From Pyrrhosoma nymphula (taxonomy: Eukaryota > Arthropoda > Insecta > Odonata > Coenagrionidae): a stretch of DNA of 64,000 bases. This document shows, in pieces, positions 36,901 through 50,100 of this stretch. The translations under genes and the position numbers were made by a program. The stretch covers positions 140,795,977-140,859,976 of the forward strand of contig OY754332.1 of NCBI GenBank assembly GCA_963573305.1, read 5' to 3'. Each line of letters opens with the position of its first letter. Position 1 is the stretch's first letter. The notes below the pieces were generated by a model. It worked only from the letters and a program-made list of their open reading frames with translations, searched no databases and had not been told where the DNA came from.

Positions 36901-37980
36901 CTTTTACTCATTCTTTAAGTTATATGATTCGCTCTATGCATTTCTTCCGTAATCTTCTAAGACCTTGACTAAGTTTCAGCCTCTTATTGCCAACCGCGTT
37001 GCTTCCAGAATCAATAAGTATATGCCTGTCAGTATACGGCTGAGCTAGTTATTGAAATAGACGTTTTAAGTGAGGTTGGGCTACGCATGGCTACCCACTT
37101 TCACGATAATATCGCACAGTTTACCATGAAATGGGGGCATAGCGTTAAGCGCTAATTGTGAAATGGCTCACGCACCGACATCCGAAGTAATGATACTTTT
37201 TCATCATTACTCAAGAATTTCATCAACTCCGTCCTTCCGTATATGATAACCGCCAAATGTGTTCCGGTGCTCTGCAGACACCTGCCATAGTGGTGACTTT
37301 TCTTTCATAAGTCCACCTTAACAGTAGAAAAGCGGCTGTTGGTCCAAGAGTATCGCTCACACAACCCTGAATTGTCATCCACACTCTTGAGTTACAAACT
37401 GTCGTCGGGACATAACTTCATAAAATCAATCTCCTCTCGTTACCATGGACCACTCACGTGCTGTGTAAAACATAGAGTCGTTGCATCATGAATTGGTCAT
37501 ATATTGCCCATGATGTTGGCCTAGTTTGCTCAACATTTATACAGTGAACAAAGTTAAGAATAAGCCAAATTGGGAAATGTTCTGCATCCACATAATGGAA
37601 TATATCTTAAAGGTGTGTGGCTGGGACTGTTGAAAGGTAGATATGTACTGCGTACGAGTCACACTGATTTTCAATTACTACCGATTAGCGTATTTTTCTA
37701 CTAGACGACGATAACTCGAGTTAACAACACCTTCGCATAGCGTTATGCTTTAGCAGAACTTTTCTACCACTGCTTTCAACAGTGGTACCGATAAAATGTG
37801 AGATGAAGACCGTAGTTGCTGTAAAAACTAGGCGTTGTTCTACAGTGATTTATTTCAAGGCGGACCTCGACGACTACTGTAATAGTCATTAAATGTCTAT
37901 TCGGAAGGAAAGAATATTTAAAATTACACTTTCAAAATATAAATTTTGATGTTGGATAGAAGGCTTCCGCGGAGTGTACA
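30924..37980. other. Seven kb without a recognised gene
   Basis: AT-rich DNA with only short ORFs. Small structures: a 62-bp direct repeat at 33946-34008 and 34638-34700, a 17-bp duplication (AGCCTTACTTACTTGCT) at 35051 and 35075, and a TG-rich tract near 36086-36112. No conserved protein is visible on either strand. Confidence 0.5.
33946..34700. repeat. 62-bp direct repeat copies about 690 bp apart
   Basis: 33946-34008 and 34638-34700 share GATTTTTCCGAATGAA, then TTAATTAAAAT, ATTCACGAAAATTCACTT and CAAGC with few differences. At the 3' edge one copy continues CTCATTTTGG and the other CCAAAATGAGC, which are reverse complements of each other. Confidence 0.75.
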
Positions 37981-38180
37981 ATGGATGAGTTGAGTCTCCC
38001 GGCTTCTCTTCCACGTTGGTTCATCTGTGATGACGGTATGTTTCGCAAGTGTTAAAGTCTGCTTTTTCAGGTCAGAAGTCAGGTCACTTCTGACCTGAAC
38101 AAGCAGACTGTAACGCCTGCGAAACATGTCGTCATCACAGATGAAACATGGTGGAAGAGAACCCGGGAGACTCAATTCAT
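37981..38180. repeat. 200-bp foldback element with about 97-bp arms
   Basis: The left arm 37981-38079 (GAGTCTCCCGGCTTCTCTTC, later TCATCTGTGATGACG and TCAGGTCAGAAGT) pairs with the right arm 38086-38180 at about 90 percent. The loop is about six bases. A minus-strand ORF across it is a by-product. It is either a palindromic MITE or a fresh inverted duplication. Confidence 0.9.
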
Positions 38181-39003
38181 AAATTATAATGGTTTGATCT
38201 TTGACCTCTCTCAACGGTAACTAGCAGTAATATTTTGGCAAAGTTGCAAATATGCTAAGTTTATCGCAGCAGCAGTCTGCAAAGTAAAATACAACCTTTT
38301 GAACTTGATTGACTTCTGATTGGGAAAATCATAGCCATAATTTAATGGATTTTATGGAATGTCAAACATACACTTAGTCGTATTACACTTCGATTATCGA
38401 TTTGCTACGTTCGTAGCGCAACATATTACCTATAAACATGAATGTTAGGCAGACATTATGTCCATTCGTGGTTCAAAACGGCGACAGCGACCCGTGAGGT
38501 GGCCAGGTTGGTGAAATTTGTTGGCTAGCAGACGCGTGTTCACGTGTTGCCTAACTGAAAAATTTGAGGCATGCACCATTAAGACGCTATACACTCCAGT
38601 TTAAAGCACTCTTCTCACTCTGGTGTACGTATGCCCTAGTTGTAGCCCAAGTGAGGAAATCCATAACGAAGCCAGTTATTTAACTCGTTTGGAATCAGTA
38701 TATAGATGTTAGGTGTTCTGTGTTTAATGTCTGTAGTTTGAAATCAGATTATTCTTTGTCTTGAAGTCTACATGGTCGCTGTACCTCCTTATGCATTGCA
38801 GAGTACTAATGGGGAAGTTCGTGTTCTTAATTACGGAGTGTTACCAAAAATATGCTCTTAAAAATGTTACCCATGACGCGCTGAGAGAGGACCTCTGTAC
38901 GTAATACTATACTAATATTCGAAAATCATTCAGTTGCCATGTATTGACCAATAGTTTAAACTAATGATTCCAATGAAACCTGTTTTAAACTTGAAACCCA
39001 AGG
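38181..39003. other. No feature recognised
   Basis: AT-rich sequence with no convincing ORF or repeat. Confidence 0.5.
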
Positions 39004-39549
39004 TTGACAAACAACCTCATTATGAAATACAAGAAAACTAAGCTTAACTTCATAGGTGACTGGGTGAATGTTAAAAATTTACCAGCATGCCGTGATGTTG
39101 CTTCAAATTCAAGTAAACAAAAGCAACCAATCATTCAAAAATACTGTGGACACTTTAGACTTTTTTATATGAAATGTCACCTTTTAGGTGCAATAAAAAT
39201 TTCAGATATTCAAGGAAGTTCTCCTGTGACCGAGAGAGCAATGATAATTTTGATACAGAAGATTTATTTTGAAAAAAAGAGTATATTAGTTAATAAATGC
39301 TTCTGTATGAAACAAAAATATGTGTTTTATGACATTATTTGTACGTTGAACTATTGTCGTGATATTACAGTAGTCTATTTTAAAATACTTTTACTGGAAG
39401 GGAAATATGAAAAACTGGAATTTACGAAGGGGATATTTCTAGAGTGGAAAATTTACGTTCTATATTTATGCACAACCAGTAGTGTTAATATGATTAAATG
39501 TCGATTTTCCATACCATTATTGGAACAAAAAAATGATTATTTGTCGTAA
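39004..39549 (+). CDS. Hypothetical ORF, 181 codons, unrecognised
   Basis: This is an open + frame of 181 codons in AT-rich DNA, where stops are expected about every 14 codons, so its length is mildly surprising. The peptide is rich in Lys, Ile and Cys, has no signal peptide at its start, and contains no motif I know. No donor or acceptor is needed. It could be a remnant of a mobile element, an exon in a longer frame, or chance. I give it low weight. Confidence 0.2.
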   Translation: MTNNLIMKYKKTKLNFIGDWVNVKNLPACRDVASNSSKQKQPIIQKYCGHFRLFYMKCHLLGAIKISDIQGSSPVTERAMIILIQKIYFEKKSILVNKCFCMKQKYVFYDIICTLNYCRDITVVYFKILLLEGKYEKLEFTKGIFLEWKIYVLYLCTTSSVNMIKCRFSIPLLEQKNDYLS

Positions 39550-40590
39550 ATACGTGATATAGTCCTGAAGCAGGGGTTCTTAACGGAATGTACCTCCCAT
39601 GTCAGTTGGTATAGATGTTGATATTTCATTCCCCTAAACAAAAATTATTAATTAGTGCATGCAGTATACATTCTCTACCAATGGTATTTGTGATATGCCA
39701 CCTTTATTTAACATCAGTCTCATCCTACTGAGGCGCATCCCAATGGTCACTAACCCCTGTTCCTAAAGGACTCCCGAGCAAGAATATTCTTGCAATATCT
39801 GATACAAAACAATTTCTTTGTTGTCTTATTTATGTGTAAATGTCTCAAAACAATAAATGGATTGTCAATCAGTTGTTAAGCCCTGAAATAAATACCAGAA
39901 AATGCAATTGCCTTCTCTCTCAATTTATTGTTCAAAATACCTGCCTACCTATTATATTTATATCGTGATGGCAGTACCATGCGCAGTACAGCATTCCTGA
40001 CCATTATTAGTACATAGTGAAAGTACTTTAAATCTTTTAAAATAGTTATTCACTAATCCTGCTTCTAGCATTTAAAGTCAAGAAAATTACTTAAGCAAAA
40101 TGGAATTTTGAATAACGTAAATACCGAACTTTGTAGAGGCATTTCATAATTCCATTACGAGATATTCTAATCCTTCATACAGGTCGGCGCTCAAGTGTCG
40201 ACTTATATTAGTTGTCTTACTTTGTTAATGATGATTGAGAATTCTTGGCTCCCATTATTTTTACACTCCAAATATATTGCTGTCTCCCTGACGCAAAGAG
40301 GCGGGGAAATTGAACGTGATGTGAAATTGGATGAATCAACGGAAAACTTTAGGGTGAAGGAAATGTTTCTGTCAAGCTCCACACGCGCTCACTTGGTGCT
40401 TATGTCTGCAATGTTGGTGGACTATCACTCTGTGATTCATAGATATTTTTTGGGTCTCACCATACTTGCACTTGACCTGTCGGATAAGAAGCAAGGGTGA
40501 ATAGATGGAGGGCTTAGACCACGGAGGAGATCAAGGGTTAGAACTTAGTACCACTAACTTCCATGGCATTTTACGTTCATAAGCATCATC
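39550..40590. other. No gene recognised
   Basis: A 101-codon + ORF at 40195-40500 shows no recognisable domain. The rest is AT-rich. Confidence 0.45.
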
Positions 40591-40800
40591 ATCATTGGTG
40601 CATCTATCCGTAGACAGGTTTCGACGGTAGCGTTGTCTCCACAGCATTCTGTCCAGGGCCTCTCTCTTATCTCCGCATAACTCCTTCCTTCTTTTATATC
40701 CCTCAGGATTCCGTACCTCCTCCTTCCTCTTCCTCTATTCCCTTCTATTATTATTTTCTGTAGGCCGTTATTCCTTAAAATATGTCCAATCCATTTTGCA
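40591..40800 (-). mobile_element. LINE 3' end remnant with ATC/GAT-type tail
   Basis: Read on the minus strand from about 40800, broken frames give WTYFKE*R in the place of an 'IGHILR' block. Next comes a stretch rich in Arg, Gly and Lys, then a block close to EALDRMLWRQRYRRNLSTDR, ending at a (CAT)n tail at 40585-40596 on the + strand. This is the usual C-terminus and tail of LINE ORF2 proteins related to the 46-47 kb remnant. Only the 3' 200 bases remain. Confidence 0.7.
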
Positions 40801-43157
40801 GATTAGCAAAAATACTTGCGGATGAAAACGAGAGTGTACTGATGCACATAAACAAAATATGTATATATTTGAAGGCAAGATTTAGATAAACTACAAATAT
40901 TTCTTCCCTATTAATGCGACCATCCCTTGTTTCCAAAATAGTCTTCGTCACGTGGATTTCCATCGTGAATTTTGTTATCTTGGACCTGTAGCACCACTCC
41001 GATAGTGAAGCGGCACGGCGACTTTATGAAAAGACTTCTTCAGGGGGACATGGGCTCCGATAGGAGAGCATAAGGGGCTGCAGGGGGCTAGCCTAGACCA
41101 AGGTGAGTACACTAAGGAAGTAAAGAGACTTATTCCACATACCTTGACCCTCTGGATGGAGAAGTGGGCGCCTTTCCCGGCTCCCACTTCCTCGCTTTTC
41201 ATATGCACATCACATTTGGTTACGAAAAGCGAGAGCTCCCACCCCTCCTACGTAATTCTCACCCCAAGGGAAGCGGCTATGCTCAAACCGACAAAAACAC
41301 GTTAGAACACCCTAAAAGTATACTTAACAGAGAACAACAATATTTAATGGATGTAGTTTTAAATATTCGATCTTGTATTCGAGCATTACACAATAAATGA
41401 AAGTGATACATAAATTGTAGTAGGCAACTTTTTTAACAAGGCTGTCAATACGCAAGCCTGAGAAAAGATTTTCTTTACGAATCATCATTATTGTTATAAC
41501 TATGCACTGAATATAAATTAGTCATACCATAATGTCATTCAGACATTATGAAGTGTTTTGCGTGAAAATACTATTAGTTTTAATTGAACTTTAAAATAAA
41601 ATGTAAGAATATGAAAAATCGGACATAAATAACGGTAATTGCCTCTCAAAAGTAACTTTGTATTCATTATGCTGGTGCACTGCTATTGCGCGTGTTTGTA
41701 GAATTCCATTAGACCATTCCATAACTCAAAATAAAAATGTCAGCCTTGAATCAACAGCTGGTGACAAGGTTTACAAAATTGCAAGAGTTTCATTAATAAT
41801 TTGGATTGAGCCCAATGAAATGCTTGTTTTTCCTTTCATACTTAAACAATTTCATAGTCATTGGAATAATCCATCTTTACACCAATCGACGCTCTCCCAA
41901 TTTTATTATTATAACCCCACTCGCAGGTCTGACAAATACGAAAATGAGGAAGAGGGACTGTCTAACAGAGACCTTTCACTACAGTGCTACCGCAATGTCA
42001 TTCAAACCTTTCACTACAGTGATGGACCAAAAGAGTGTAACGCTGGCACAAGTGTGTGCAACCATCTTGTTAAAAGAACATCGAATGCCGTAAATGAGAG
42101 GTGTATATCACCAGAACCTGCATAAACTAAAGGAATCACCTGCTTTATCAGAAGTTACGAAGATGTTTATTGTCGAGTAAATTTGCTTAAACTTATTCGT
42201 ACATACATTATTTAGTCATGAGTCATTATAAAACCTAAAATACCCTTTAAATTAATAAAACCTTTCGCTATTATAAAAATTTAGTTCAGTAGTATCTCCA
42301 TCACAAATCCATGCCCAATTAGCCAATTTTGGTGTATGGAGTTAATTTTCCAACTTAGTTACACTTCCATTATATATTTTAAAACTTTCAAAACCCATAT
42401 CATATTTGTGTTGTTCTTATATTTTTGCCCGTATAAACCCAAACATTTTACAATCCTGAGAAAACGGTATAGTTAGTATTCATTTTTGTTCACTCTTTTC
42501 GTTTCCCGGTATTTATTTCCGTAGTGACTACTTTTCATTGATAATGGATGAAAATCTCCTCTTAAGCACCCTAGAGACGGGAAGATTCCCAATTCTATGT
42601 AATTCAGCAACCCAAAATAAAAAAAATCTTATTTAATCTGGGACCAATGAAATTACTAAGAGTCGTTCTCACTTTAAATCTTTTCTGGGGCGCCTGTATA
42701 AGAAAAGAATGTGAGTATCTTCGAAATATCATCACAAGGAAGCCATGCAACAGAAAGACTTGAAAAACATCACTTTGACTTGAACATTTTCCTTAGAACG
42801 GGTACAAAATTTTCGTCATCAACCCGGATAAAAATTGAAAAACATGACAACATCATGAGTGAAAAAAACCGTGGAAGCCTTAGCCGGAACGAATTAATGG
42901 AGATTTAGACGGATTTAGACGTTGTTGATGAAGGGTCAGCTTTCGATTAGAAGTATCATTACTGATTTTATAAAGGACCATTCAGAATATGGATCAGATT
43001 AGTTCCACCGGGTGAGATAAAACTATTATGAGGTTCAACAAAGTGTAAACTCTTCCTTCAATTTAAGAGGATGGAGGAATTTGTAAGCATGAAGAAAGTT
43101 AGTGAGAGTGAAACACATCGAAAAGGGCAAGCGACTGGTATTCATTTTTGATAGGAA
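40801..43157. other. No gene recognised
   Basis: ORFs at 41658-42125 (+, 155 codons), 41806-42093 (+) and 40975-41208 (-) show no known motif. The first two overlap in different frames, so at most one can be real. A 16-base direct repeat (ACCTTTCACTACAGTG) occurs near 41970 and 42007. Confidence 0.4.
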
Positions 43158-43340
43158 TGACCGGCCTGGTTGGTTGTGTGGTAACATCCTGGCGTTCATC
43201 GACTCGAAGGTCGTGGGTACAAATCTCGCGTGATTGGTTTTTCAACGTTCAGAGCATGGTTGTGTGCGTGATAATGAGACAAAAGATTCAACTATGGAGC
43301 AACGATTAGGCCTCCTGAAGGAAATTATAAATAAGGACTG
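43158..43340 (+). mobile_element. tRNA-derived SINE
   Basis: CCTGGTTGGTTGTGTGGTAA (43165-43184) matches an A box, and GTCGTGGGTACAAATCTC (43211-43228) matches a B box at tRNA-like spacing. A body of about 110 bases follows to about 43340. No cloverleaf with an intact acceptor stem is present, so it is a SINE and not a tRNA gene. Confidence 0.7.
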
Positions 43341-43498
43341 ACAAGTCCACACTTCTTTTCATAAGACACTTCAAGTCCCAAGTGTCATGTCAACAACTCT
43401 ATATTAACCAGGTGGTGTCTCGGAAACCACATCGAGGTAGTGCGTACTTAATAATATTCAATTTAATATCGTGATGTAGCAACGTTAATACAAATAGT

Positions 43499-43530
43499 AA
43501 TTATTATTAATTAATAATAATAATTAATCC
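43499..43530. repeat. AT-only palindromic tract
   Basis: TAATTATTATTAATTAATAA and continuation form a self-complementary AT tract of about 30 bases. Confidence 0.6.
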
Positions 43531-44844
43531 TAAATGATAAAAGGAATGGTTAATGAGCACCTTGTTGGAAAATATTTAAGAAATGTTCTAGTAACAATAT
43601 TTAATAAAATCCGTCAGAACTGCCGGCAATTTGATAGATGTAAAATAAACAGATTTGATCCTGAAAGAGTTAAAATGCTCCGTTTCATGAGAATAGAACT
43701 TAGAAGTTACTTGTGTTCACTTTTGAGCCGTCATTTGTGAACATATAAGTCGAAATGTGAAACTGAAATTTCTTCCAAGCTGTTTCTCCGTTTTAATGCA
43801 AATTAACTTAAAATTGAACGCCTTTGGTGTTTACTTTATGGAGTTTTTTAGACATGCTTCGATAAATGAACTGAATATTCCAAGCTTTTATTACGTGCAA
43901 CCCTGCGCTCAGCAATCTCGTATCATAATGAAAAGCAAAGAAAACTTTGTATCGAAAACGACTTAAATCTCGTATCACTTTCAACGGGAATTGAATTTTT
44001 CACTCGAGGCGAGTTCTTCCCCGATGTGGGAACTTTCCCGTAATTTGACCGTAACTCATTATTCATTCTCTTTTCATTACACGTGTCATTTTCTTCGCCT
44101 ACTTTGTTCTTTTACCTAGCATCTTCTTTCCAATTCTCCCTCTTTCCCATGAACAACTGAGTATAAACAAGAACTCGCCTAAGGAAAAATGTAACCCCAA
44201 TTGAAAATGACGCGAGCGCTTTAGAAACCAGTCGAAGGTGGCCAAATAAAATTTTGGATAATACCAAATATTTATTTGTTTGGCTTATTAATTATATTTT
44301 TTACTATGGGAGAGCTTATTATAGGTTTAATAACTTTCAAAATATGGAAAATGGATTGGGATCTGTTTAATATAAGGATTGACAGTGAATAGGAACTGGG
44401 ATTCATAATTAGGTGAAAAGAGGATTAATAATCCAGAGTTGGAATTTGAGAATCGAGAAAAGAATAAGATTTGACAAATTTTGGATTCAACCCATCAATA
44501 TGAAAAACCTCTCTTACCTTGGTCCTTTTTGCCAAAATTAGACTCCGAATCACAGGGAGTGAAGATTATTCATTGGTAGTCAATGTTCGACGAAACTGTG
44601 ATAATGCTGTCTTTACAGCCATGCAAAATTTAAGATGGCATGTAGAGTGTTGCCGCAAATATTGAAAATATCCAACATACCGGGCGTAGCCAATGATCAG
44701 CAACTAAAAAGTTTGGTAAAAAGGCTTCCTTGTTTTGTTGCTACTTTTTTCATCTCCGTTGTTTTTTTTTCACAATCCCGAAATTTTCTCCTAAGGCCTT
44801 TATATGAACAAGCTACGAGGGACGTACACACGCACTCAAGTGGT

Positions 44845-44935
44845 TAGAAATCCACCCAGGTGGGACTTGAACCCGCGGTCCTTTGATAAGCAGGCGAGGA
44901 TTTCACCCCACCGCCAGCGGCGCCAATTACTCATG
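44845..44935 (-). mobile_element. tRNA-derived SINE head, minus strand
   Basis: On the minus strand a tRNA-like A box (TGGCGCCGCTGGCGGTGGGG, ending near 44905) and a strong B box (GCGGGTTCAAGTCCCACCTG, 44857-44876) are spaced as in tRNAs. The acceptor stems do not pair properly, and the sequence goes on past the B box with CACCTGGGTGGATTTC. I therefore call a SINE head and not a functional tRNA. Confidence 0.7.
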
Positions 44936-46299
44936 ACTTCTGTGATAAGGTAAAGTAACCACTTTTGTTATAACCACTTTTGAAGTTCCAGCAAGTGTAA
45001 TTTTAAGGTGCATCGGCAAATGGCTTGCGTTTTCAAATGGCAGTTAGCGTTATCAATTGGTGGTCAAAGATCCAAAAAAGTTTACTTTCTTATAAAACGA
45101 GAGTAATAAACTCTAGAGCCCCTAAATCTTTATCATACTCTCAATCCCTATACCTGGATAGTCATTGGATTTTTCATGAGTTTTGAACGAAATATTCTAA
45201 GAGATGTTCAAATATTACATAACTTATCATTTTAATGTCGTTTAACTACATAATATTCATTTTTGCGTTCTGTTACGTAGTAATAAACAAAGTATAATGG
45301 CCTAAGCATTATTGAAAACCAGATATTCGAGTCCCTTATGTGTAACGAAGGCATCTTTGCTTTTTTGCTACAATTGGATTATTATAAAGCTGTAGAGAAC
45401 GTTTATAATACCGTTTTCATTTTTGAAATAAATATGGATACGTTTTCGCAAATTACAGCAGGAAAACCTAAATTTTTGTTACAACTTTCTTTTCAGTTCA
45501 CACATGCATAGTTTTACAGCCAGAATCATGAACTTGCTCAGGCATAGATCCTTGCGAGTAGAGAAAAATATCTTTTTGCTATTCTTGCTGAGTTCATTCT
45601 GATTCTGTTGGCTGCGGAAGTTTTTACTAAGCAATTTTTATCTGAGCTCATTTGGGCCTCGATTTCATCTATGATAGCCTCATCTCTCGCCGTCAGCCAA
45701 TCAATGGATGAATTTTCCTTTCAAAAATTTGAAGTCTATTACTTCGCGGAAAAGCCAAAGAACTGGAGGGATATTATAAACTGCATGAGTCAGAATTCTT
45801 AGTGCCCAAAATATTGACAGAATAAAATCAGATCACTCGGACTCAGATCAACCCCGTGGATTTTTTTGTTATAAATTCCTCCATTAAAAGTACGCATAAT
45901 TTGCTTGGCCCTAATTGAAAATCTATAATGATGATTGCTCGTTCAGAGAAAGATTTTCGCGATAATCTTCGGTTCACTCTGAGGAGAATGCCACAGCTTC
46001 TGTTCATAAATTCGCTTTCATATCGCAGTATGTTGGGGATTTTGAACTCATTTGAAACTTCCTTCTCCCTCGATTAAGCATTCTCATAACTCTGGTTCAC
46101 TGTGGCCTTGGTCTCTCAGCCGAATATGATCGAGTAAATAAGGGACAATTGATAAATTCCAACATTTTTCGACGCAAGTTTTCATCAATGATATCACTGC
46201 ATTTTCTGGCACAGGGGAAGTTATTGGTTGAGCTTTAACTTTTCTTAGGAATAGTAAAGATTTATGAAGATATGTGTATAGCACATCCAACAAAAGTCA
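44936..46299. other. No gene recognised
   Basis: AT-rich DNA with short ORFs only. The 64-codon + ORF at 45608 shows no motif. Confidence 0.5.
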
Positions 46300-47130
46300 G
46301 TCTTCTTCTTCCTCGGCTCTACAGCCCGGGCTAGGTTTTGGCTTCCCTCAAGGCGCTCGTTCATTCTTCTCTATTGCTTGCCTTCTCCCACCACCCTTCA
46401 ATCCGCATGGTCATCATGCCCTCTCATTAATGCTGAATCCATCTCTTCCTTGGCCTTCCCCTTAGCCTCATTCCCTCCGTTCTGTCATGCAGCAGCTTCT
46501 TTGGCACCCTTTCCTCACCCACGTGACCTAATTCAGCCAGCATTTGGGACTTCACAAACCTCACTCTAATGTCCTCACCTCTTAGAATGCTTTCTATTTC
46601 ACTATTAGTTCTTATTCCCCATCTTTCACCACCTCTCACAGGGCCATAAATTCTTCTTAAAACTTTCCGTTCAAATACAAGTAATGGCAGCAGACATAAT
46701 TCATGTATCCGATCCGTATGTCACAACTGCTCTAATGAGTGTCTTATAAAGTGTGACTTTAAAATTTCTAGGTATAAAGGGTTGATTTCAGGAGTTTTTC
46801 GCTGGCCAAATTATGTCCATTTCGGGCCACTACCCTCTTGGTAATCTCCTCTGTCACAAATTTCTCAATTTATATCAGTACCAAGGTAGTCGAAAAACTT
46901 CACTTTTTCAAAGGTGTATTGCCTAAAGGTTATATTTTGGATCCATCTTTAGTGTGTCAATGCTTACATTTTCATGCATTTAGTTTTTCTTTCATTAATT
47001 CTAAGCCCCATTATTTGGCTCTTCTCTTCCAAGATCTTGAACATTTTCTGGAAGGGACCCATTTTACGTGTAGGGGACTAGGGACCAATTTTTTCAGATG
47101 TAGTTCCGGTGACTAGCAGATGATCTGGTA
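46300..47130 (-). mobile_element. LINE reverse transcriptase C-terminal half, degenerate
   Basis: On the minus strand from 47125 downward one reads, with several frame changes, an 'MGLRINERKTKCMK' block; a KVKFFDYLGTDIN block (about 46900); LLVFERKVLRRIYGPV (about 46660-46640); RTNSEIESILRGEDI; a 'LGHV' block; and RLRGRPRKRWI near 46440. This is the standard run of motifs from the RT thumb to the end of many insect LINE ORF2 proteins. The 3' end reaches about 46300 with a TTC-rich (GAA-rich on the minus strand) tail. It is dead through stops and frameshifts. Confidence 0.88.
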
Positions 47131-50100
47131 TTGTGTGAATAGGAGGGGAATAGAACCCGCCGTGAAAAAAATAATTTAATTGTATGAATTTGCATTTCCC
47201 AATGTTCATTTAAGTGCGATTGCCAGTTAAACCACTTCATCTTCTCAACTATAATTTCATCGGGGTTAACATCTATTTGGTGTATTTTTCATTAAATATT
47301 TTTAGAATGCCAAGTTTTTCAAAACTCATGCTGCATGTTTGGACCCGATAGACTGCAGAAAGAAGAATTTACAGAAATGTTCTGAAGCTCTAGAAGAATG
47401 AGCTCCAGCATATTAACAAGCCACTGCGAAAGCCTTCGCTCCAACGATTCACAGACATTATCGTTTACGTGTTACGTACCATGACGTTGAGTATCATCAT
47501 AGTGTGTATTTTATGGAGTATCTGAAGAGATTTTCCACATTCTGATAGGGGAATGCTGGTAATAATTTAATTTTTATATAATTCTTCATGAATAGAATTG
47601 CCCTTTCATTGGCCTAAGAATGACTGCTGTGGAACGAATCGTACGGAATTTCTCGGAATAAACTTTACTTGTTATTATATTGCTATAAATTTCAGCTAGT
47701 TAAAACTCACATAGCCCTTGGCATCATCTCATAGGAGGATAATGAAAAAAACGTAAGAAATAATTTCGAGAAAAATTACTAACATGGAGTATGTTACTTA
47801 ATATAATCATATTATTTTCAAAATTTGTTACATGCAGCTTCTTGAATAATAGTTATAACCTTTCAATTAGTATACATCGTGCCACTACCTCTATCAAATA
47901 TCAGCTCCAATTTCAATTTACTGGAGGTCAAAAGACAATTCATTTTAAACCAAATAAGGTTTCACAACACTTTCATTTACTTGTGATTAATTTTCCGTTT
48001 GGATTCCGTTGATGCCTTAAAGCCTCTAAAATGGCTATACGAAGGCCTTCTGAACTTAATCCATTGGTGCACCCATAATATTACTGCGAAGCTATTAGTG
48101 CGCAATATTTGATGTTGAGTAAAAAGGTTGCACCTAAGAAAGTGCAATCACTTAATCAGTTGACGGAATTTGATTGCTCGAACTTACACTATGCGTAAAC
48201 TGAACATTTGCCTTTTAACTGTCAACATGTTGATGTTTTTTGTCCTCAGTTGCTTAACTTCCTTTACGAATCAGCCAAAATGTCGCGTCCGCTACGTTAA
48301 GCCAACCAGTAAACGATTGAAGGGAGAATATTTTCCTGTCAAAACGGTATATACAAGGCCATTTGTTTCAATTGAATTGTTTCGTCATTCATGTGACCTA
48401 TCCCAAATTACCAATGTATTGGCGTGTTTCCTGATCCCCACCCTCCTGCTCGGACTCCACTCTTGGATATTCCCTTTAAACGAAATTGCCCATCGATCAT
48501 CATAAGTGATGCAGTTAACTTGTAAGCTCAAACCACAGGCATAAATCTCTGGCAGAGTCGTCCAATAATAACTGGCAGTGAGCCCCTGGTGTTGATTAGA
48601 AATTTCTGGAACATCAAACCTACTCCCTTTCTTCCAGCTTAGTTGATTGTTCGAAGATTGCATAGTCCCACGTCACATTGCTCAGCTATTTTTAATGAAG
48701 CATTAACGTTTTATAATCAGATCAGTGAGATAACCATTTTGTGGGAGTGAATAGGGAGTGATTTTGAAATTTTAAATTTTTCCACAAAAAAATACTAGTC
48801 CCTCATTAAAACTTTAGAAGGAAACTATCACCCACACTGCTGATGCAGAAGGCTACAGTGGAATCCCGCTGGACGCGTCGTTAGTGAATAAAATATCCAT
48901 TAAATGGTTGAGTTCTTGCATTGCTCTCATCGGGCCGACCAATGAATCATTTCCCACTCCGACACGTGACTGAGTGCTATTCAAGTGGCCCCTCGAGCAA
49001 CCTCCGATTAAGTTTCTCTCCAGGGTCCACTTAAAATCCACTCGTAAAAGACTTGCGCCCTCCTCGGCCACCCCTACAGTTGGCATCAGTCCCGGGTGCC
49101 TAAAACATCGGTTAGAAGTCCTTCTCGGCAGCAGAGCATGTCCCCGTGTTTCATTCAGGGTGGGATTAATAGATAGATGCATGGCAGTCACGTTGATCCG
49201 GACACTCAACTACCCCGTAGCATCCAATGAATTTCTTCCATTTTTAAGACCGCTCTTTCCGAGGATCTTCACCTACTTAGAGTCATTGAAGTAGAATCAG
49301 TTCACGCGGTCTATGGCGTTAGAGGATGTTTTGAATTAATTCGTACAAAGAGCGTAATATGGTGCTGCTTGACAAAGAAATAGAGCATTTAATTTAAGGG
49401 ATATTGACGCAGAAGGCAAGTCATTTGTTTTAGCAGAGTTGGTTAACTATTAGTGTGCAATGCCGTTTACGCTGCAAAGCAGGTGATTCAAATTGCTTTT
49501 GATAAATGGTTGCAGGTGAAGCAGCAATTAGAACAACTAGTGATGTGGTCACAACAGAAGGTGCAGGAAATCAATGTGGTCCCCGCATCGTGAGGATGAT
49601 TGCGCCAAAATGGACCGGGGACTGTTTCCCGCGCGGGATTTAATGCTCACGCACAGTCTAGGGCCATCATGGTGCTAGAGAGAGTTTGTGTTGATCAGGA
49701 AGGAATGGAGTGTTAGTCGTGAATCAAGCATAAGGTTGAATAACTGATGACGGTGTCTTTATATGAGGCAGTGGCTTCAATGTTCAGTGGATAACACGGT
49801 GAAGAGTGGATAGGGAAGATAGACAAGAACTCCTCTGACCAATATTGTTGAGATGAATGCTCGTACTTAAAGCGTTCAGTTTTTGTCGGTGAAATCTTTC
49901 ATGCATTTGAAAAGGCATACGGTATATTTACTACAAAAAACACCGCAAGAAAAATCACCTAGTCGCCTTGGGAAATATTATTCGCATTTAATGTTAACCC
50001 AGCCATGGTTTAAAACTTCAGGCACAATTTAGGTGTTCTAAAGGTTAAATTTACATTATCAATATGTGTTTTCCATTAGTTTTATACAAACTTTTGATAT

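Noticed and set aside
41658..42125. 155-codon + ORF and an overlapping 95-codon + ORF
   Set aside because: Neither shows a domain, and the two overlap in different frames. Kept only as part of an unassigned region.
44845..44935. Candidate tRNA gene on the minus strand
   Set aside because: Good A and B boxes, but the acceptor and anticodon stems do not pair. It fits a SINE head better.
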